Shown: piece after piece, positions 52,280-61,078 of the stretch
Numbering within the stretch: the first letter of the stretch is position 1
Layout: each line of letters opens with the position of its first letter
Assembly: GCA_036399175.1 (NCBI GenBank)
Contig: DASWNP010000059.1
Span: 1-64,000 of the forward strand
Length of the DNA stretch: 64,000 nt
Direction: 5' to 3'
Source of the DNA: DASWNP01 sp036399175
GTDB taxonomy: Bacteria > Acidobacteriota > Blastocatellia > Pyrinomonadales > Pyrinomonadaceae
The notes under the pieces: model-generated
Database searches by the model: none
Told to the model about the DNA's origin: nothing
Seen by the model: only the letters and a program-made list of their open reading frames with translations
Made by a program: the position numbers and the translations under genes

Positions 52280-52711
52280 TCAACGGCGAATCATCGTCGC
52301 CAGCATCGTTGCGACCATCCTCGCTTCGCCGGCCGCGTGTGAATAGACATCGCAGGTCGTGACGGTCAGCGTCCTGCCCGCCTTGAGAACTTTGGCCTCG
52401 GCGACTAATTCTTCGCCTTCGGCTGGCCGAAGGAGATTCACTTTGAACTCCACGCTCAACACTTCCGAGCCGGCGGGCATCAGCGTATAAGCCGCGTAGC
52501 CGCACGCGCTGTCGGCTATGGCGGTAATGATACCGGCGTGTATGTACCCGTTTTGTTGGGTCAGGTCTTCGCGGAAGGGAAGCGCGATAGAGACCGCTCC
52601 GGGCTCGACGCGACGGAGGCGAGCGCCCATTAGCTGCATCGCTCGCTGCCGTGCGAAGCTTGCGCGGATGCGGCTTTCGTACTCTGCATCCGGAGGCGGC
52701 GGGTGGCTCAT
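52280..52711 (-). CDS. PaaI-type hotdog thioesterase
   Basis: A 143-residue acyl-CoA thioesterase of the PaaI/4HBT fold. The signature NGYIHAGIITAIADSACGYAA carries the catalytic-site residues, followed by SVEFKVNLLRPAEGEELVAE. Function is likely release of CoA from aromatic or short-chain thioesters. It is followed at the 3' end by the terminator shared with the Crp/Fnr gene. Upstream, 84 nt separate it from the zinc-ribbon protein gene in the same direction. Confidence 0.87.
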   Translation of the reverse strand: MSHPPPPDAEYESRIRASFARQRAMQLMGARLRRVEPGAVSIALPFREDLTQQNGYIHAGIITAIADSACGYAAYTLMPAGSEVLSVEFKVNLLRPAEGEELVAEAKVLKAGRTLTVTTCDVYSHAAGEARMVATMLATMIRR

Positions 52712-52771
52712 AGGGCGACAGGTAACAGCAGTTCGTCTCCTCCTGCGAGGCGAGGCGCGCGAAGGCGCGTT

Positions 52772-52807
52772 TCGGTCTTACTTGCCCGCTCGGTCTTACT
52801 TGCCCGC
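52772..52807. repeat. 18-bp exact tandem duplication across a stop codon
   Basis: TCGGTCTTACTTGCCCGC occurs twice in a row. On the minus strand each copy encodes AGK followed by a stop, so the zinc-ribbon gene keeps a spare copy of its end. Confidence 0.7.
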
Positions 52808-53896
52808 GCGTGCTTTCGCCTCTTCGACGATGCGGCGCAGGCGCGCGAGCTTCTCTTCGTGCGTCTCGCCGGGAGGCGGGGCGAGATGCGCGGGCGGCGG
52901 CGGAATGCCTTTGCCCGTTGAAGAGGATGCCGGGCGAGCGCCGGACGTAGCGGCAGCCGTCGGCGTAGCGGCAGCTCTGGGCGCGCCGGGCGTGAGTTCG
53001 GTCGAGGCTTCGGGGGCGAGGTCGGCTTCGGTCTCGGCTCCGGCGGCGGGCGAGGCCGTCGCGGCGGCGGGACTCAGAGGGGCGGCTGATGCCTGTCCGG
53101 TGGCGGCCTGAGCTTCGGCGGCGGGGCGATGCGCGTCGGCGGAAGACGAGGAATCTGTGCCGGAAGTGGTGGCGGCGCTCGGGGCGGTGCGCGCTGGTGT
53201 GGGCGGCGCTGAAGCGGCGGCTGCGGCGATGCCGGGCGGCACGTCTTTGCCGGCGCGCATCTTTGCTTCGGCGACGATGCGTGCGAGGCGCGCACGCTTC
53301 TGTTCGGGCGTTTCGTCGGGCGGGGGCGCGAGATGCGCGGGCGGCGGCGGGATGCCTTTGCCGGTGCCTGCGGCTCGCGGCGCGGCGGGTCTGGGAGCGG
53401 CGGCGGATGCGTCGGCGGCTGTCTTCGCTGCGGCGGCTGGTTTGGGTGTCGGCGTGGGCTTCGTTGTGGCTGCGGCGGGCTTCGCAGCAGGGGCGTGCGA
53501 TTCCGGCTCGTTCGCGGGAACCCACGCGCCGGTGGCAGACTTCTTGAACGCGGGAAGCGTTCCTCCGGCAGCTTGCAGGAGCGCCGCCAGCTCCGTCTCG
53601 ACCACGCGGCGCTGCTTCTGCGGGTCGCGGACGTGGCCGAGCGGCGGCCCCATGTAGAGCGTCCCGCAGGTCTGGCATTTGAAGAGCACGTCAGTGCCGC
53701 GCAGGTGAATCTCGGCAGTCTCGCCGCCCGTGCGCAACTGCTTCAAGTGGCCGTTGCAGAGCTTGCCCTTCTCGTTCTTCTCGTTGCAGACGGTCTGCGC
53801 GTTGACGATTTTCTTCGGCACGCCCGGCTGAGAAGCCTGCTGTTCGGTCGGCGCGATTTTCGCAACTGGCGTCGTCTCGCTCACATCGGTTGACAT
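52796..53896 (-). CDS. zinc-ribbon protein with Ala/Pro-rich linker and duplicated PPPPAHLAPPP module
   Basis: A 366-residue protein of no named family. Residues about 30-115 form a probable zinc domain (C37, C47, C74, C77 with CQTCGTLYMGPP). The remainder is Ala/Pro/Thr-rich and disordered, interrupted by two copies of a 40-residue module (178-217 and 327-366): TGKGIPPPPAHLAPPP, then an acidic/basic helix ending RIVxEAKxRAGK. The helix could form a coiled coil or bind a partner. There is no signal peptide, so probably cytosolic. A fusion or scaffold role is a guess. Confidence 0.65.
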   Translation of the reverse strand: MSTDVSETTPVAKIAPTEQQASQPGVPKKIVNAQTVCNEKNEKGKLCNGHLKQLRTGGETAEIHLRGTDVLFKCQTCGTLYMGPPLGHVRDPQKQRRVVETELAALLQAAGGTLPAFKKSATGAWVPANEPESHAPAAKPAAATTKPTPTPKPAAAAKTAADASAAAPRPAAPRAAGTGKGIPPPPAHLAPPPDETPEQKRARLARIVAEAKMRAGKDVPPGIAAAAASAPPTPARTAPSAATTSGTDSSSSADAHRPAAEAQAATGQASAAPLSPAAATASPAAGAETEADLAPEASTELTPGAPRAAATPTAAATSGARPASSSTGKGIPPPPAHLAPPPGETHEEKLARLRRIVEEAKARAGK

Positions 53897-54019
53897 AAAC
53901 TTTGGCCTGCAATCCTCGTCAGGGTGGTCTGGAATCTGACGCGAAGAGCGTCAGGCATGATGCGTTTGGAACTGCCCAGCATCTTACGGACAAACATCGA
54001 CAAATTCAACGACGAAATC

Positions 54020-54130
54020 AGAAGTCGGGAGCCGGAACGTAAGACCGCCTGCGACGAGCAATCGCCGATTCCCGGTTCAACCTCTCCGCTCGACAGTTCT
54101 GACTCCTGACTTCTGACTCCCGACTCCTTC
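54020..54130. repeat. heptad hairpin, class E (TGACTCC type)
   Basis: The left arm AGAAGTCGGGAGCCGGAA is short and diverged. The right arm is TTCTGACTCCTGACTTCTGA then CTCCCGACTCC with clear period 7. The long loop includes unrelated sequence. It precedes the Nudix gene. Confidence 0.65.
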
Positions 54131-54147
54131 GTTTATCATGTCGGCGC

Positions 54148-54609
54148 ATGTGGAGAAAACTTTTAGGGACGCTGTGGCGCGGCGCGCCGGGGAGCGTGCG
54201 GCGCTGGAGCGTGTGGATGGTGAACCCGCGTTTCGCCGTGACGGTCGGGGGCGTGGTGAGAGACGAGCGCGGGCGCGTGCTCCTGTTCAATCATGTCTTT
54301 CGCAAGGGAAGCGGGTGGGGCATCCCCGGCGGCTTTCTGGAAAAGGGCGAGCAGCCGGATGACGGGCTCAAGCGTGAGCTGCGCGAAGAGGCCGGACTCG
54401 AAATCGACGAGGCCGAGCTTGCTTTCGTCCGCACGTTCAAGCGACCGCAGCAACTGGAAATCATCTATCGCTGCCGCGTCAGACAACCCGCCGCCACTTC
54501 GGAGAGCCTCGAAATCAGAGCCTCCGAATGGTTTGAATTAGACGCGCTGCCCGACGGACTCGCGCCCGACCAGCATCGCATTATCAAGCGCGCTCTCTCG
54601 AACGGGTGA
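54148..54609 (+). CDS. Nudix hydrolase
   Basis: A 153-residue pyrophosphohydrolase. The Nudix box runs GGFLEKGEQPDDGLKRELRE then EAGLEI, with the REx2EE metal ligands intact. The preceding strand is VTVGGVVRDERGRVLLF. Substrate cannot be assigned; the basic N-terminus (about 20 residues) is extra. The ATG at 54148 has no clear ribosome site. Confidence 0.88.
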   Translation: MWRKLLGTLWRGAPGSVRRWSVWMVNPRFAVTVGGVVRDERGRVLLFNHVFRKGSGWGIPGGFLEKGEQPDDGLKRELREEAGLEIDEAELAFVRTFKRPQQLEIIYRCRVRQPAATSESLEIRASEWFELDALPDGLAPDQHRIIKRALSNG

Positions 54610-54655
54610 AGCGCCGAAGACAAAGAAGTGGTATGCTGTCGGCCACAAAAAAAAC

Positions 54656-54732
54656 AGAGGTCAGAGGTTAGAGGTCAGAGGTCAGTTGAAGAACTGGTCT
54701 CACTGACCTCTGACCTCTAACCTCTGACCTCT
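54656..54732. repeat. heptad hairpin, class D (GGTCAGA type), perfect 31-bp arms
   Basis: Left arm 54656-54686 (AGAGGTC, AGAGGTT, AGAGGTC, AGAGGTC, AGT) and right arm 54702-54732 are exact reverse complements, including the single TTA variant, around a 15-nt loop. Confidence 0.92.
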
Positions 54733-54751
54733 TAACACGGGAGAATCGAGA

Positions 54752-55381
54752 ATGGTTCCGAAGCTGATTCCGTCAGGCGAAGAAGTGATGCAGATTCTGA
54801 AACGCACGGGCGCTTACCGCGAAGGCCACTTCGTCTATCCGTCGGGCAGACACACCCCGCACTATTTTCAGATGCCGCTCGCTTTTCGTTACTACGACAC
54901 GGCGCGCGTGCTGGCCGTCGCCCTGAGCCGCAAGTTTCGCATCCAGAAAGAGATTTCGAGCGCCTTGCCGAAGGTCGCCATCATCAGCCCGAGCCCGGGC
55001 GGCATCCCCGTCGCCTTCGGCGTGCGCGAAGCTCTCAGCGCCGAGCAGATTTACTGGGCTGAGCGCGAAGAGGGCAAGCGGATGTTCCGGCAATACGTCA
55101 ATCAGGGCGAGGTCAACCCCTGCGTCATCGTTGACGACATCGCGCGCACCGGCGATGCCCTCATGCAGACCGTCGCGCTCGTGCGCGAGCTGGGCGCGAA
55201 GGTTATCGGCTGCGGCGTCATCGTCCGCTTCACCTCCGCCCCCGACCACATCGACGTGCCGCACGACGACGACCCCGTCCCCATCGTCTCGCTCGTCGAG
55301 TTCGAGGCCAAGTGGTATGACGACGGCCAGAACTGCAACGAATGCGGCAAAGACTCGCCCGAAGAACACGTCAGATTCTAA
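54752..55381 (+). CDS. pyrE: orotate phosphoribosyltransferase-like protein
   Basis: A type I phosphoribosyltransferase, 209 aa. The PRPP loop is CVIVDDIARTGDALMQTV. The N-terminal GHFVYPSGRHTPHYFQMP matches the orotate-site hood of PyrE. Expected role: orotate plus PRPP to OMP in pyrimidine synthesis. The C-terminal CNECGKDSPEE extension with two Cys is not typical, and no other pyr gene is nearby, so another base is possible. GGGAG lies before the ATG. Confidence 0.75.
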   Translation: MVPKLIPSGEEVMQILKRTGAYREGHFVYPSGRHTPHYFQMPLAFRYYDTARVLAVALSRKFRIQKEISSALPKVAIISPSPGGIPVAFGVREALSAEQIYWAEREEGKRMFRQYVNQGEVNPCVIVDDIARTGDALMQTVALVRELGAKVIGCGVIVRFTSAPDHIDVPHDDDPVPIVSLVEFEAKWYDDGQNCNECGKDSPEEHVRF

Positions 55382-55387
55382 AAGCCG

Positions 55388-55462
55388 TAAATCGTGAATC
55401 GTAAATCGTAAATAGTGAAATCCTGTCTTCTACTATTTACGATTTACGATTTACCATTTACC
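55388..55462. repeat. heptad hairpin, class A, between convergent genes
   Basis: Left units GTAAATC, GTGAATC, GTAAATC, GTAAATA; loop GTGAAATCCTGTCTTCTAC; right units ATTTACG, ATTTACG, ATTTACC, ATTTACC. It lies between the pyrE-like gene and recR. Confidence 0.88.
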
Positions 55463-55468
55463 AGCTTT

Positions 55469-56083
55469 TCAGATTTCGTGTCGGTTGGCGAGCGCCTTGT
55501 CCATCGTCACTTCATCGACGTATTCGAGGTCGCTGCCGACCGGCATGCCCATTGCGATGCGGGTGGTGCGGACGCCGAGCGGTTTTAAGAGGCGGCTGAT
55601 GTAGCTGGCGGTGGCTTCGCCTTCGGTGGTCGGGTTGGTGGCGAGAATGACTTCGCGCACTTCGACGCCGTCGTTGTTTTCGGGTCTGAGGCGCGGCAGA
55701 AGATTTTGCAGGCGGAGGTCTTCGGGGTTGATGCCGCGAATCGGCGAGAGACTTCCGTGCAGGACGTGGTAGAGGCCGTGAAAGCTTCGCGTCTTTTCGA
55801 CGGCGACGAGGTTGTAGGGCTCTTCGACGACGCAGATGATGGAGCGGTCGCGCGCGGTCGAAGCACAGAAGCGGCACGGGTCAACGTCCGTCAGGTTGTT
55901 GCAGACCGTACAGAAAACAATCTTGCGCTTCACCTCCTGCATCGCCGAAGCGAAACGCTCAACTTCCTCCTCCGACATCCGCAGCACGTGAAAGGCGAGG
56001 CGCTGCGCCGACTTCTGACCGATGCCCGGCAGCCGCTTAAACTCGTCAATCAAACGCGTGACCGGCTCTGAATACTCTAGCAT
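55469..56083 (-). CDS. recR: recombination protein RecR
   Basis: The RecFOR subunit that loads RecA on gapped DNA, 204 aa. HhH motif LPGIGQKSAQRLAFH, zinc finger CTVCNNLTDVDPCRFC, Toprim domain IICVVEEPYNLVAVE, and Walker-like ILATNPTTEGEATASYI. Usually sits with dnaX and ybaB; here recR and ybaB are 19 kb from dnaX. The ATG abuts a class F hairpin. Confidence 0.96.
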   Translation of the reverse strand: MLEYSEPVTRLIDEFKRLPGIGQKSAQRLAFHVLRMSEEEVERFASAMQEVKRKIVFCTVCNNLTDVDPCRFCASTARDRSIICVVEEPYNLVAVEKTRSFHGLYHVLHGSLSPIRGINPEDLRLQNLLPRLRPENNDGVEVREVILATNPTTEGEATASYISRLLKPLGVRTTRIAMGMPVGSDLEYVDEVTMDKALANRHEI

Positions 56084-56089
56084 AGGCGT

Positions 56090-56172
56090 TGGGGGTCAGG
56101 GGTTAGGGGTTGAGGAAAACAGACACATAGTTCTTGTCTTTCCCCAACCCCCAACCCCTGAACCCCCATCCC
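56090..56172. repeat. heptad hairpin, class F (GGGGTTA type)
   Basis: Left units GGGGTCA, GGGGTTA, GGGGTTG; loop AAAACAGACACATAGTTCTTG; right units CCCCAAC, CCCCAAC, CCCTGAA, CCCCC. It fills the gap between ybaB and recR. Confidence 0.85.
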
Positions 56173-56177
56173 CCTTC

Positions 56178-56483
56178 TTAAAGAAGTCCTGGCGGGAGCA
56201 TGCCGCCGAGCTTGCTCTTCATGGCTTCGTCAACTTTGCGCCCGGCTTCGTTGACGGCGGCGACAATCAAGTCCTGTAGCATCTCAACGTCGCCTTCCTT
56301 GACGGCTTCGGGGTCGATTTTGATGGACTCAAGCTCCTTCGTGCCGCGCATCTGCACGGTGACGACGCCGCCGCCCGCCGTCGCATCGACGAGCATCGTC
56401 TCCATCTCCTTCGCCATCTTCTCCTGCATCTGCTGCGCCTGCTTCATCATCTGCTGGATATTCATGCCACCGGGAAATTTCAT
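56178..56483 (-). CDS. ybaB: YbaB/EbfC nucleoid-associated protein
   Basis: A small DNA-binding protein, 101 aa, cytosolic dimer. Typical Met-rich start MNIQQMMKQAQQMQEKMAKE followed by TAGGGVVTVQMRGTKELESI and the AGRKVDEAM helix. GAGAGG precedes the ATG. It is the usual partner of recR, which follows in the same direction after a heptad hairpin. Confidence 0.93.
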   Translation of the reverse strand: MKFPGGMNIQQMMKQAQQMQEKMAKEMETMLVDATAGGGVVTVQMRGTKELESIKIDPEAVKEGDVEMLQDLIVAAVNEAGRKVDEAMKSKLGGMLPPGLL

Positions 56484-56556
56484 CGCTCTCGACCTCTCTC
56501 GTTCTGTGAATTCGGATTGTCTCCATCCTAACTTTCATCCGGCGCGAATGCAATCG

Positions 56557-56692
56557 GTAGTGAATCGTAAATCGTAAATCGTGAATAGATAAGAACTCGT
56601 AAATCGTGAATCGTAAATCGTGAATAGTTAAAACCAGTTCTTCACGATTTACGAGCTATTTACGATTTACGATTTACGATTTACGATTCTTC
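56557..56692. repeat. double heptad hairpin, class A, docked on the helicase gene
   Basis: Two left blocks of GTRAATC units (56557-56592 and 56600-56630), loop TTAAAACCAGTTCTTC, and a long right block of ATTTACG units interrupted by AGCTATTT. Linker ATTCTTCT against the ATG at 56694. Confidence 0.9.
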
Positions 56693-56693
56693 T

Positions 56694-58838
56694 ATGAAGC
56701 GTTACGTCATCAAGCGACCCGAGGGGGCGGGGATTCCCGAGAGGCTGGCGCGCTACCGTGAGGAGCTGAACGCGGAGCAGTTGGCGGTGGCGACCGCTCA
56801 GCCCGGCCCCGTGCTCGCCATCGCGGGCGCGGGCAGTGGAAAGACGCGCGCTATCACCTACCGGGTCTCTTACCTGATAGAGCAGGGCGTCGCGCCGACG
56901 CGCATCATGCTGGCGACGTTTACGAATCGCGCGGCGAGGGAGATGCTGCGACGGGTCGAACAGTTGACGGGCGGCGGCGACGTGAGCCGAAGGGTCTGGG
57001 GCGGGACGTTTCATCGCATCGCCAATCTCATCCTGCGCCGCCACGCCGCCTCGCTCGGCTACGAAGCCAACTACAGCATCCTCGACTCGGAAGACGCGCG
57101 CGATTTTCTCTCCGTCTGCGTCGATGAAGCGGGCATCGACACGAAAGCGCGTCGTTTCCCGAAGCCCGAAGTTTTGCTCGACATCATCAGCTTCGCCAAC
57201 AACACAGACCAGCCCATCGCCGATACCATCGCGCGCCGCTATCCGCACTTCGAGCCACTGACGCAGCAGATTGTGCGCGTTGACCGTCTCTTCGCCGAGC
57301 GCAAACGCGAGCGCAACTCGATGGACTACGACGACATGCTGCTCAACTGGAAACGGCTTCTGCTTGAGAAAGACGAAATCGCGCGGCTCTATCAGGAACA
57401 GTTCGAGCACATACTGGTTGACGAATATCAGGACACGAACAAGCTGCAAGCCGAGATTGTTGACCTGCTCGGCGTGCGTCATCGAAACGTGATGGTGGTC
57501 GGCGACGACGCGCAGAGCATCTTCGCCTTTCGCGGCGCGGAGTGGAAAAATATCTACGAGTTTCCCGAGCGTTACCCCGACGCGCGCATCTATCGTCTCG
57601 AATCCAACTACCGCTCGACGCCCGAGATACTCGCCATCGCCAACACGGCGATTGCCGCCAACCGCCAGCAGTTTCCGAAGACACTTCGCGCCGTGCGTCC
57701 GAGTCTCGGCCTGAGTCCCGCACTCGTGCCCTGCCGCGACGCAGACCAGCAGGCCACCTTCATCGCCGCGCGCATCCTTGAGCTGCGCGACGAAGGCACG
57801 GGGCTCAACGAAATCTCCGTCCTCTATCGCTCGCACTACCACTCGCTTGAATTGCAGCTTGAGCTGACGCGTCGCGGCATCCCTTATCGCGTCCGCAGCG
57901 GCATGCGCTTCTTCGAGCAGGCGCACATCAAAGACGTTATCGCCTACCTGCGCCTCGTCGCCAACCCGCGCGACGAGCTTGCCTGGAAGCGCGCCCTGCG
58001 GCTCATCCCGAACGTCGGCGCGGCGACGGCCAACCGCGTCTGGGAGCGCATCGCCTACGCGCCTGACCCGCTCGCCCTCGTGCTTCGCGGCGACGCCGAC
58101 TCGGCCACCGCCGCGCGTCGGGGCACGGGCTGGACTGACTTCCGCGCGCTCCTCGAAAATCTCGTCCGCGACGAGACGCGCCACTCCCCGGCGCGCCAGA
58201 TAGAGACCATCCTCTCTCACGGCTACGAAGCCTACCTCGCCGCCACTTACGAAAACGCCGAAGCGCGTCTCGAAGATTTGCGACAGCTCGCGCACTACTC
58301 CGCGCGCTACAACTCGACCGAAGAGTTCCTTGCCGAACTCGCCCTGCTCGCCACCGAGCGCTACGGCGCGCCGCAGCCGCTCTCCGGCGAAGATGTCCTC
58401 ATGGGCGGCGACGAAGACGAATTGCTCACGCTCAGCTCAGTGCATCAGGCTAAAGGTCTCGAATGGCGCGCCGTCTTCATCATCTGGGCTGCCGACGGCA
58501 AGTTTCCCTCGCCCCGCTCCCTGCGCGACGCCGAAGGCGAAGAAGAGGAGCGCCGCCTCTGGTACGTCGCCCTCACGCGCGCACGCGACCAGCTACACAT
58601 CACCTACCCGCTCATGGTCACGGACTACAACCGTCAGACCATTCTCCAGCGCCCCTCCCGCTTCGTCACCGAAGTTCCGCCCGACCTCTACGAAGTCTGG
58701 CAGGTCGAAGAAGAACCGACTTCCCTCGCGCTCGTCTCGGCGACGACCGAAGACTTGAACGAGACCAAAGAGCACGACGACGCACAGCCCGACGCAGAGA
58801 CCGGCGACGAGACAGGCGACGACGACTACATCAATTAA
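56694..58838 (+). CDS. UvrD/PcrA/Rep-type superfamily 1 DNA helicase
   Basis: A 714-residue ATP-dependent 3'-5' helicase. Motifs: Q motif LNAEQLAVA, Ia/I AGAGSGKT, II LVDEYQDTN, III GDDAQSIFAFRGA, IV ESNYRST, V VHQAKGLEW, VI VALTRARDQL. Domain order is that of UvrD and PcrA; the tail beyond about 660 is acidic and unlike the Tudor-like C-terminus of PcrA. It cannot be assigned to UvrD, PcrA or Rep with certainty. No Shine-Dalgarno. Confidence 0.92.
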   Translation: MKRYVIKRPEGAGIPERLARYREELNAEQLAVATAQPGPVLAIAGAGSGKTRAITYRVSYLIEQGVAPTRIMLATFTNRAAREMLRRVEQLTGGGDVSRRVWGGTFHRIANLILRRHAASLGYEANYSILDSEDARDFLSVCVDEAGIDTKARRFPKPEVLLDIISFANNTDQPIADTIARRYPHFEPLTQQIVRVDRLFAERKRERNSMDYDDMLLNWKRLLLEKDEIARLYQEQFEHILVDEYQDTNKLQAEIVDLLGVRHRNVMVVGDDAQSIFAFRGAEWKNIYEFPERYPDARIYRLESNYRSTPEILAIANTAIAANRQQFPKTLRAVRPSLGLSPALVPCRDADQQATFIAARILELRDEGTGLNEISVLYRSHYHSLELQLELTRRGIPYRVRSGMRFFEQAHIKDVIAYLRLVANPRDELAWKRALRLIPNVGAATANRVWERIAYAPDPLALVLRGDADSATAARRGTGWTDFRALLENLVRDETRHSPARQIETILSHGYEAYLAATYENAEARLEDLRQLAHYSARYNSTEEFLAELALLATERYGAPQPLSGEDVLMGGDEDELLTLSSVHQAKGLEWRAVFIIWAADGKFPSPRSLRDAEGEEEERRLWYVALTRARDQLHITYPLMVTDYNRQTILQRPSRFVTEVPPDLYEVWQVEEEPTSLALVSATTEDLNETKEHDDAQPDAETGDETGDDDYIN

Positions 58839-58864
58839 CTCCCGGCAGTTCCCAACACGACGAA

Positions 58865-59623
58865 ATGGACGCTCTTTCACGAACCATGTCAAACACCAAC
58901 ACCCCAGACCCCCGACCCCGCGAGCGCACACTCGACGCGCAAGTCAAGCTCTACTACGACCTCCGACAGCCTCCCCAAACGCCCGCGCCCCTGCTCATCG
59001 CCCTGCACGGCTACGGCAGCAGCAAAGAATGGATGATGCGCGAAGCCCGCAACTTCATCCCCGAAGACTTCGCCCTCGTCGCGCTTCAGGGTTTTCATCA
59101 ACACATGAAAGAGCCCCGCGAGCCCGGCGGCGCGCTTCGCTACGGCTTCGGCTGGCTCACCAACTTTCACCCGGAAGACTCCGTCCGGCTGCATCACCGC
59201 GCGCTCGTCTCGCTCATCGAAACACTCGCACGCGAAGGCGTCGCCGACCCCGCGCGCATCTTCCTCCTCGGCTTCTCCCAATCCTGCGCCCTCAACTTCC
59301 GCTTCGCCTTCACCCACGCCGAAGCTCTGCGCGGCGTCATAGGCATCTGCGGCGGCATCCCCGGCGACTGGGACGCGAGCCCTCTCTACCAACCGACCAA
59401 CGCCGCCGTCCTCTACCTGCACGGCACGCGCGACGAGTTCTACACGCCCGCGCGCGTCTCCGACTTCGCCGCCCGCCTTTCGCTTCGCGCCCGCGACGTG
59501 CAAAGCAAAAGCTACGACGCCGCACACGAGTTCGTCCCCGCCATGCGCCCCGACATCAAAGAGTGGCTACGCGCTCACGCTAGTCTGGAGTCTGAAGTCT
59601 GGAGTCAAAAACCAAAGCTATGA
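58865..59623 (+). CDS. phospholipase/carboxylesterase family hydrolase
   Basis: A cytosolic alpha/beta hydrolase of the PF02230 type, 252 aa. Oxyanion region LIALHGYGSSKEWM; nucleophile Ser in LLGFSQSCALN; Asp in HGTRDEFYTP; His in AAHEFVPAM. It starts 27 nt after the helicase gene (ATG 58865; 58886 is an alternative). The last 14 residues (ASLESEVWSQKPKL) are encoded by a class E heptad array, so this gene gained a tail from the repeat. Confidence 0.85.
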   Translation: MDALSRTMSNTNTPDPRPRERTLDAQVKLYYDLRQPPQTPAPLLIALHGYGSSKEWMMREARNFIPEDFALVALQGFHQHMKEPREPGGALRYGFGWLTNFHPEDSVRLHHRALVSLIETLAREGVADPARIFLLGFSQSCALNFRFAFTHAEALRGVIGICGGIPGDWDASPLYQPTNAAVLYLHGTRDEFYTPARVSDFAARLSLRARDVQSKSYDAAHEFVPAMRPDIKEWLRAHASLESEVWSQKPKL

Positions 59624-59719
59624 GACCTGGACTTTCGACTTCAACCTCCAGCCTTCAGACTCTAGACTTCAGACTCCGGTCTTCGGACTCTAGACTTTAG
59701 ACTCCAGACTCCAGACTTT
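59581..59719. repeat. heptad hairpin, class E (AGTCTGG type), docked on hutI
   Basis: Left units AGTCTGG, AGTCTGA, AGTCTGG, AGTCAAA; right block of about ten units (TTCAGAC, TCTAGAC, TCCAGAC and similar). The linker TTTTACCT leads to the hutI ATG. The esterase stop TGA lies in the loop. Confidence 0.85.
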
Positions 59720-59724
59720 TACCT

Positions 59725-61017
59725 ATGCTCTCAGACTCGACGCTAATCGTCCTCGGTTGTTCTCAGCTTGTGACGCTGAAGGGAAGCGCGCGCCCGCGCG
59801 TCGGTACGGAGATGCGCGATGTCGGCATCATCGAAGACGGGGCGATGATGGTGCGCGAGGGGCACATCGTGCGCGTCGGCAGGCGCGATGAGATTGAGCC
59901 TCTGGCGGATGCCGGTTGCGTGGTGGTCGATGCCGGAGGGCGCGCGGTGCTGCCGGGCTTCGTCGATGCGCACGCTCACCCGGTCTTCGCGGGCACGCGC
60001 GCCGACGAATACGAGCGACGCTCTGAAGGCGCGACTTACCAGCAGATAGCCGCGAGCGGCGGCGGCATCCGCGCCACCGTCCGGCGCACGCGCGCCGCCG
60101 ACGAAGACGAGCTGCTTGAGACGGCGCGGCGTCGCGCTCTCTGGTTTCTGCGCACGGGCACGACGACCGTCGAGGCCAAGTCAGGCTACGGTCTTTCGGT
60201 CGAAGACGAGTTGAAGATGCTGCGCGTCGTCCGGCGTCTCGGAGAGGAAGGGGCGCTTAGCTTCGTGCCGACCTTCCTCGGCGCGCACGAAGTCGCGGAC
60301 GAATACCGAGGGCGGCGAGAAGAGTACCTGCGGCTAGTCGTCGAAGAGATGCTGCCGCGCGTGGCGAGTGAGGGGCTCGCGCGCTTCTGCGACGTGTTCT
60401 GCGAAGAACGCGTCTTCAACACGGATGAGTCGCGCCGCATTCTCACCTCCGCGCGCGGTCTGGGCTTGGGCTTGCGCGTGCACGCCGACCAGCTTTCGCT
60501 CTCGGGCGGCGCGCTCCTCGCCGCAGAGCTTCAGGCCACGACCGCCGACCACCTCGAACACACGGACGCCGCAGGTATCCGCGCGCTGCGCGACGCTGGA
60601 GTCCAGCCCGTGCTTTTGCCCGGCTCGGTCTATGCACTCGGCTCGACGCGCTATCCCGCCGCGCGCGAGATGATAGAGGCCGGGCTCGCCGTCGTCCTCG
60701 CCACAGACTTCAACCCCGGCTCTTCGCCCACGCCCTCCATCCCGATGATTCTCTCGCTCGCCTCAACGCACCTGAAAATGACGCCCGCCGAAGCCCTGAC
60801 AGCTTGCACCGTCAACGCCGCCCACAGCCTCGGCTTGGGCAGCGAAATCGGCTCGCTCGAAGCTGGCAAAAGCGCCGATTTCGTCGTCCACGATGTCGAG
60901 GATTACAGGGAGATTCCGTACTTCTTCGGCGTCGAGCACGCGCGGTCGGTCTACGCGCGGGGGCGACTCGTCTACAGCCGCGACGCGGCATCACAGGCGG
61001 AAGAAAAAGATGCTTGA
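59725..61017 (+). CDS. hutI: imidazolonepropionase
   Basis: The third enzyme of histidine degradation, an amidohydrolase opening the imidazolone ring. Metal ligands: VDAHAHPVF (HxH), LRVHADQLS, TADHLEHTD, and the late Asp in LATDFNPGSSPT; the substrate motif SGYGLSVEDELKML is typical of HutI. 430 aa. It lies far from hutU (34 kb) and hutH (28 kb). Its start abuts a class E hairpin with no Shine-Dalgarno. An unrelated RNA unit begins at its very end. Confidence 0.95.
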   Translation: MLSDSTLIVLGCSQLVTLKGSARPRVGTEMRDVGIIEDGAMMVREGHIVRVGRRDEIEPLADAGCVVVDAGGRAVLPGFVDAHAHPVFAGTRADEYERRSEGATYQQIAASGGGIRATVRRTRAADEDELLETARRRALWFLRTGTTTVEAKSGYGLSVEDELKMLRVVRRLGEEGALSFVPTFLGAHEVADEYRGRREEYLRLVVEEMLPRVASEGLARFCDVFCEERVFNTDESRRILTSARGLGLGLRVHADQLSLSGGALLAAELQATTADHLEHTDAAGIRALRDAGVQPVLLPGSVYALGSTRYPAAREMIEAGLAVVLATDFNPGSSPTPSIPMILSLASTHLKMTPAEALTACTVNAAHSLGLGSEIGSLEAGKSADFVVHDVEDYREIPYFFGVEHARSVYARGRLVYSRDAASQAEEKDA

Positions 61018-61042
61018 CGGACAATAATTTGTCTTTTATAGT
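61014..61042 (+). promoter_or_regulatory. consensus sigma-70-type promoter of the small RNA unit
   Basis: TTGACG (61014-61019, overlapping the hutI stop), 17-nt spacer, TATAGT (61037-61042). Start expected near 61050. Confidence 0.65.
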
Positions 61043-61078
61043 CTAAAGTAACACTGGAAAGGAGGTGATCCAAAGTAT

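Noticed and set aside
52103..52342. 79-codon open frame between the Crp/Fnr and PaaI genes
   Set aside because: It crosses the terminator hairpin and the PaaI 3' end and has no ribosome site.
61057..61071. AAAGGAGGTGATCC could be the end of a 16S rRNA gene on the minus strand
   Set aside because: The sequence after GATCC does not continue as the conserved 16S 3' region, and the usual 23S spacer is absent. It is better read as a ribosome-binding sequence.
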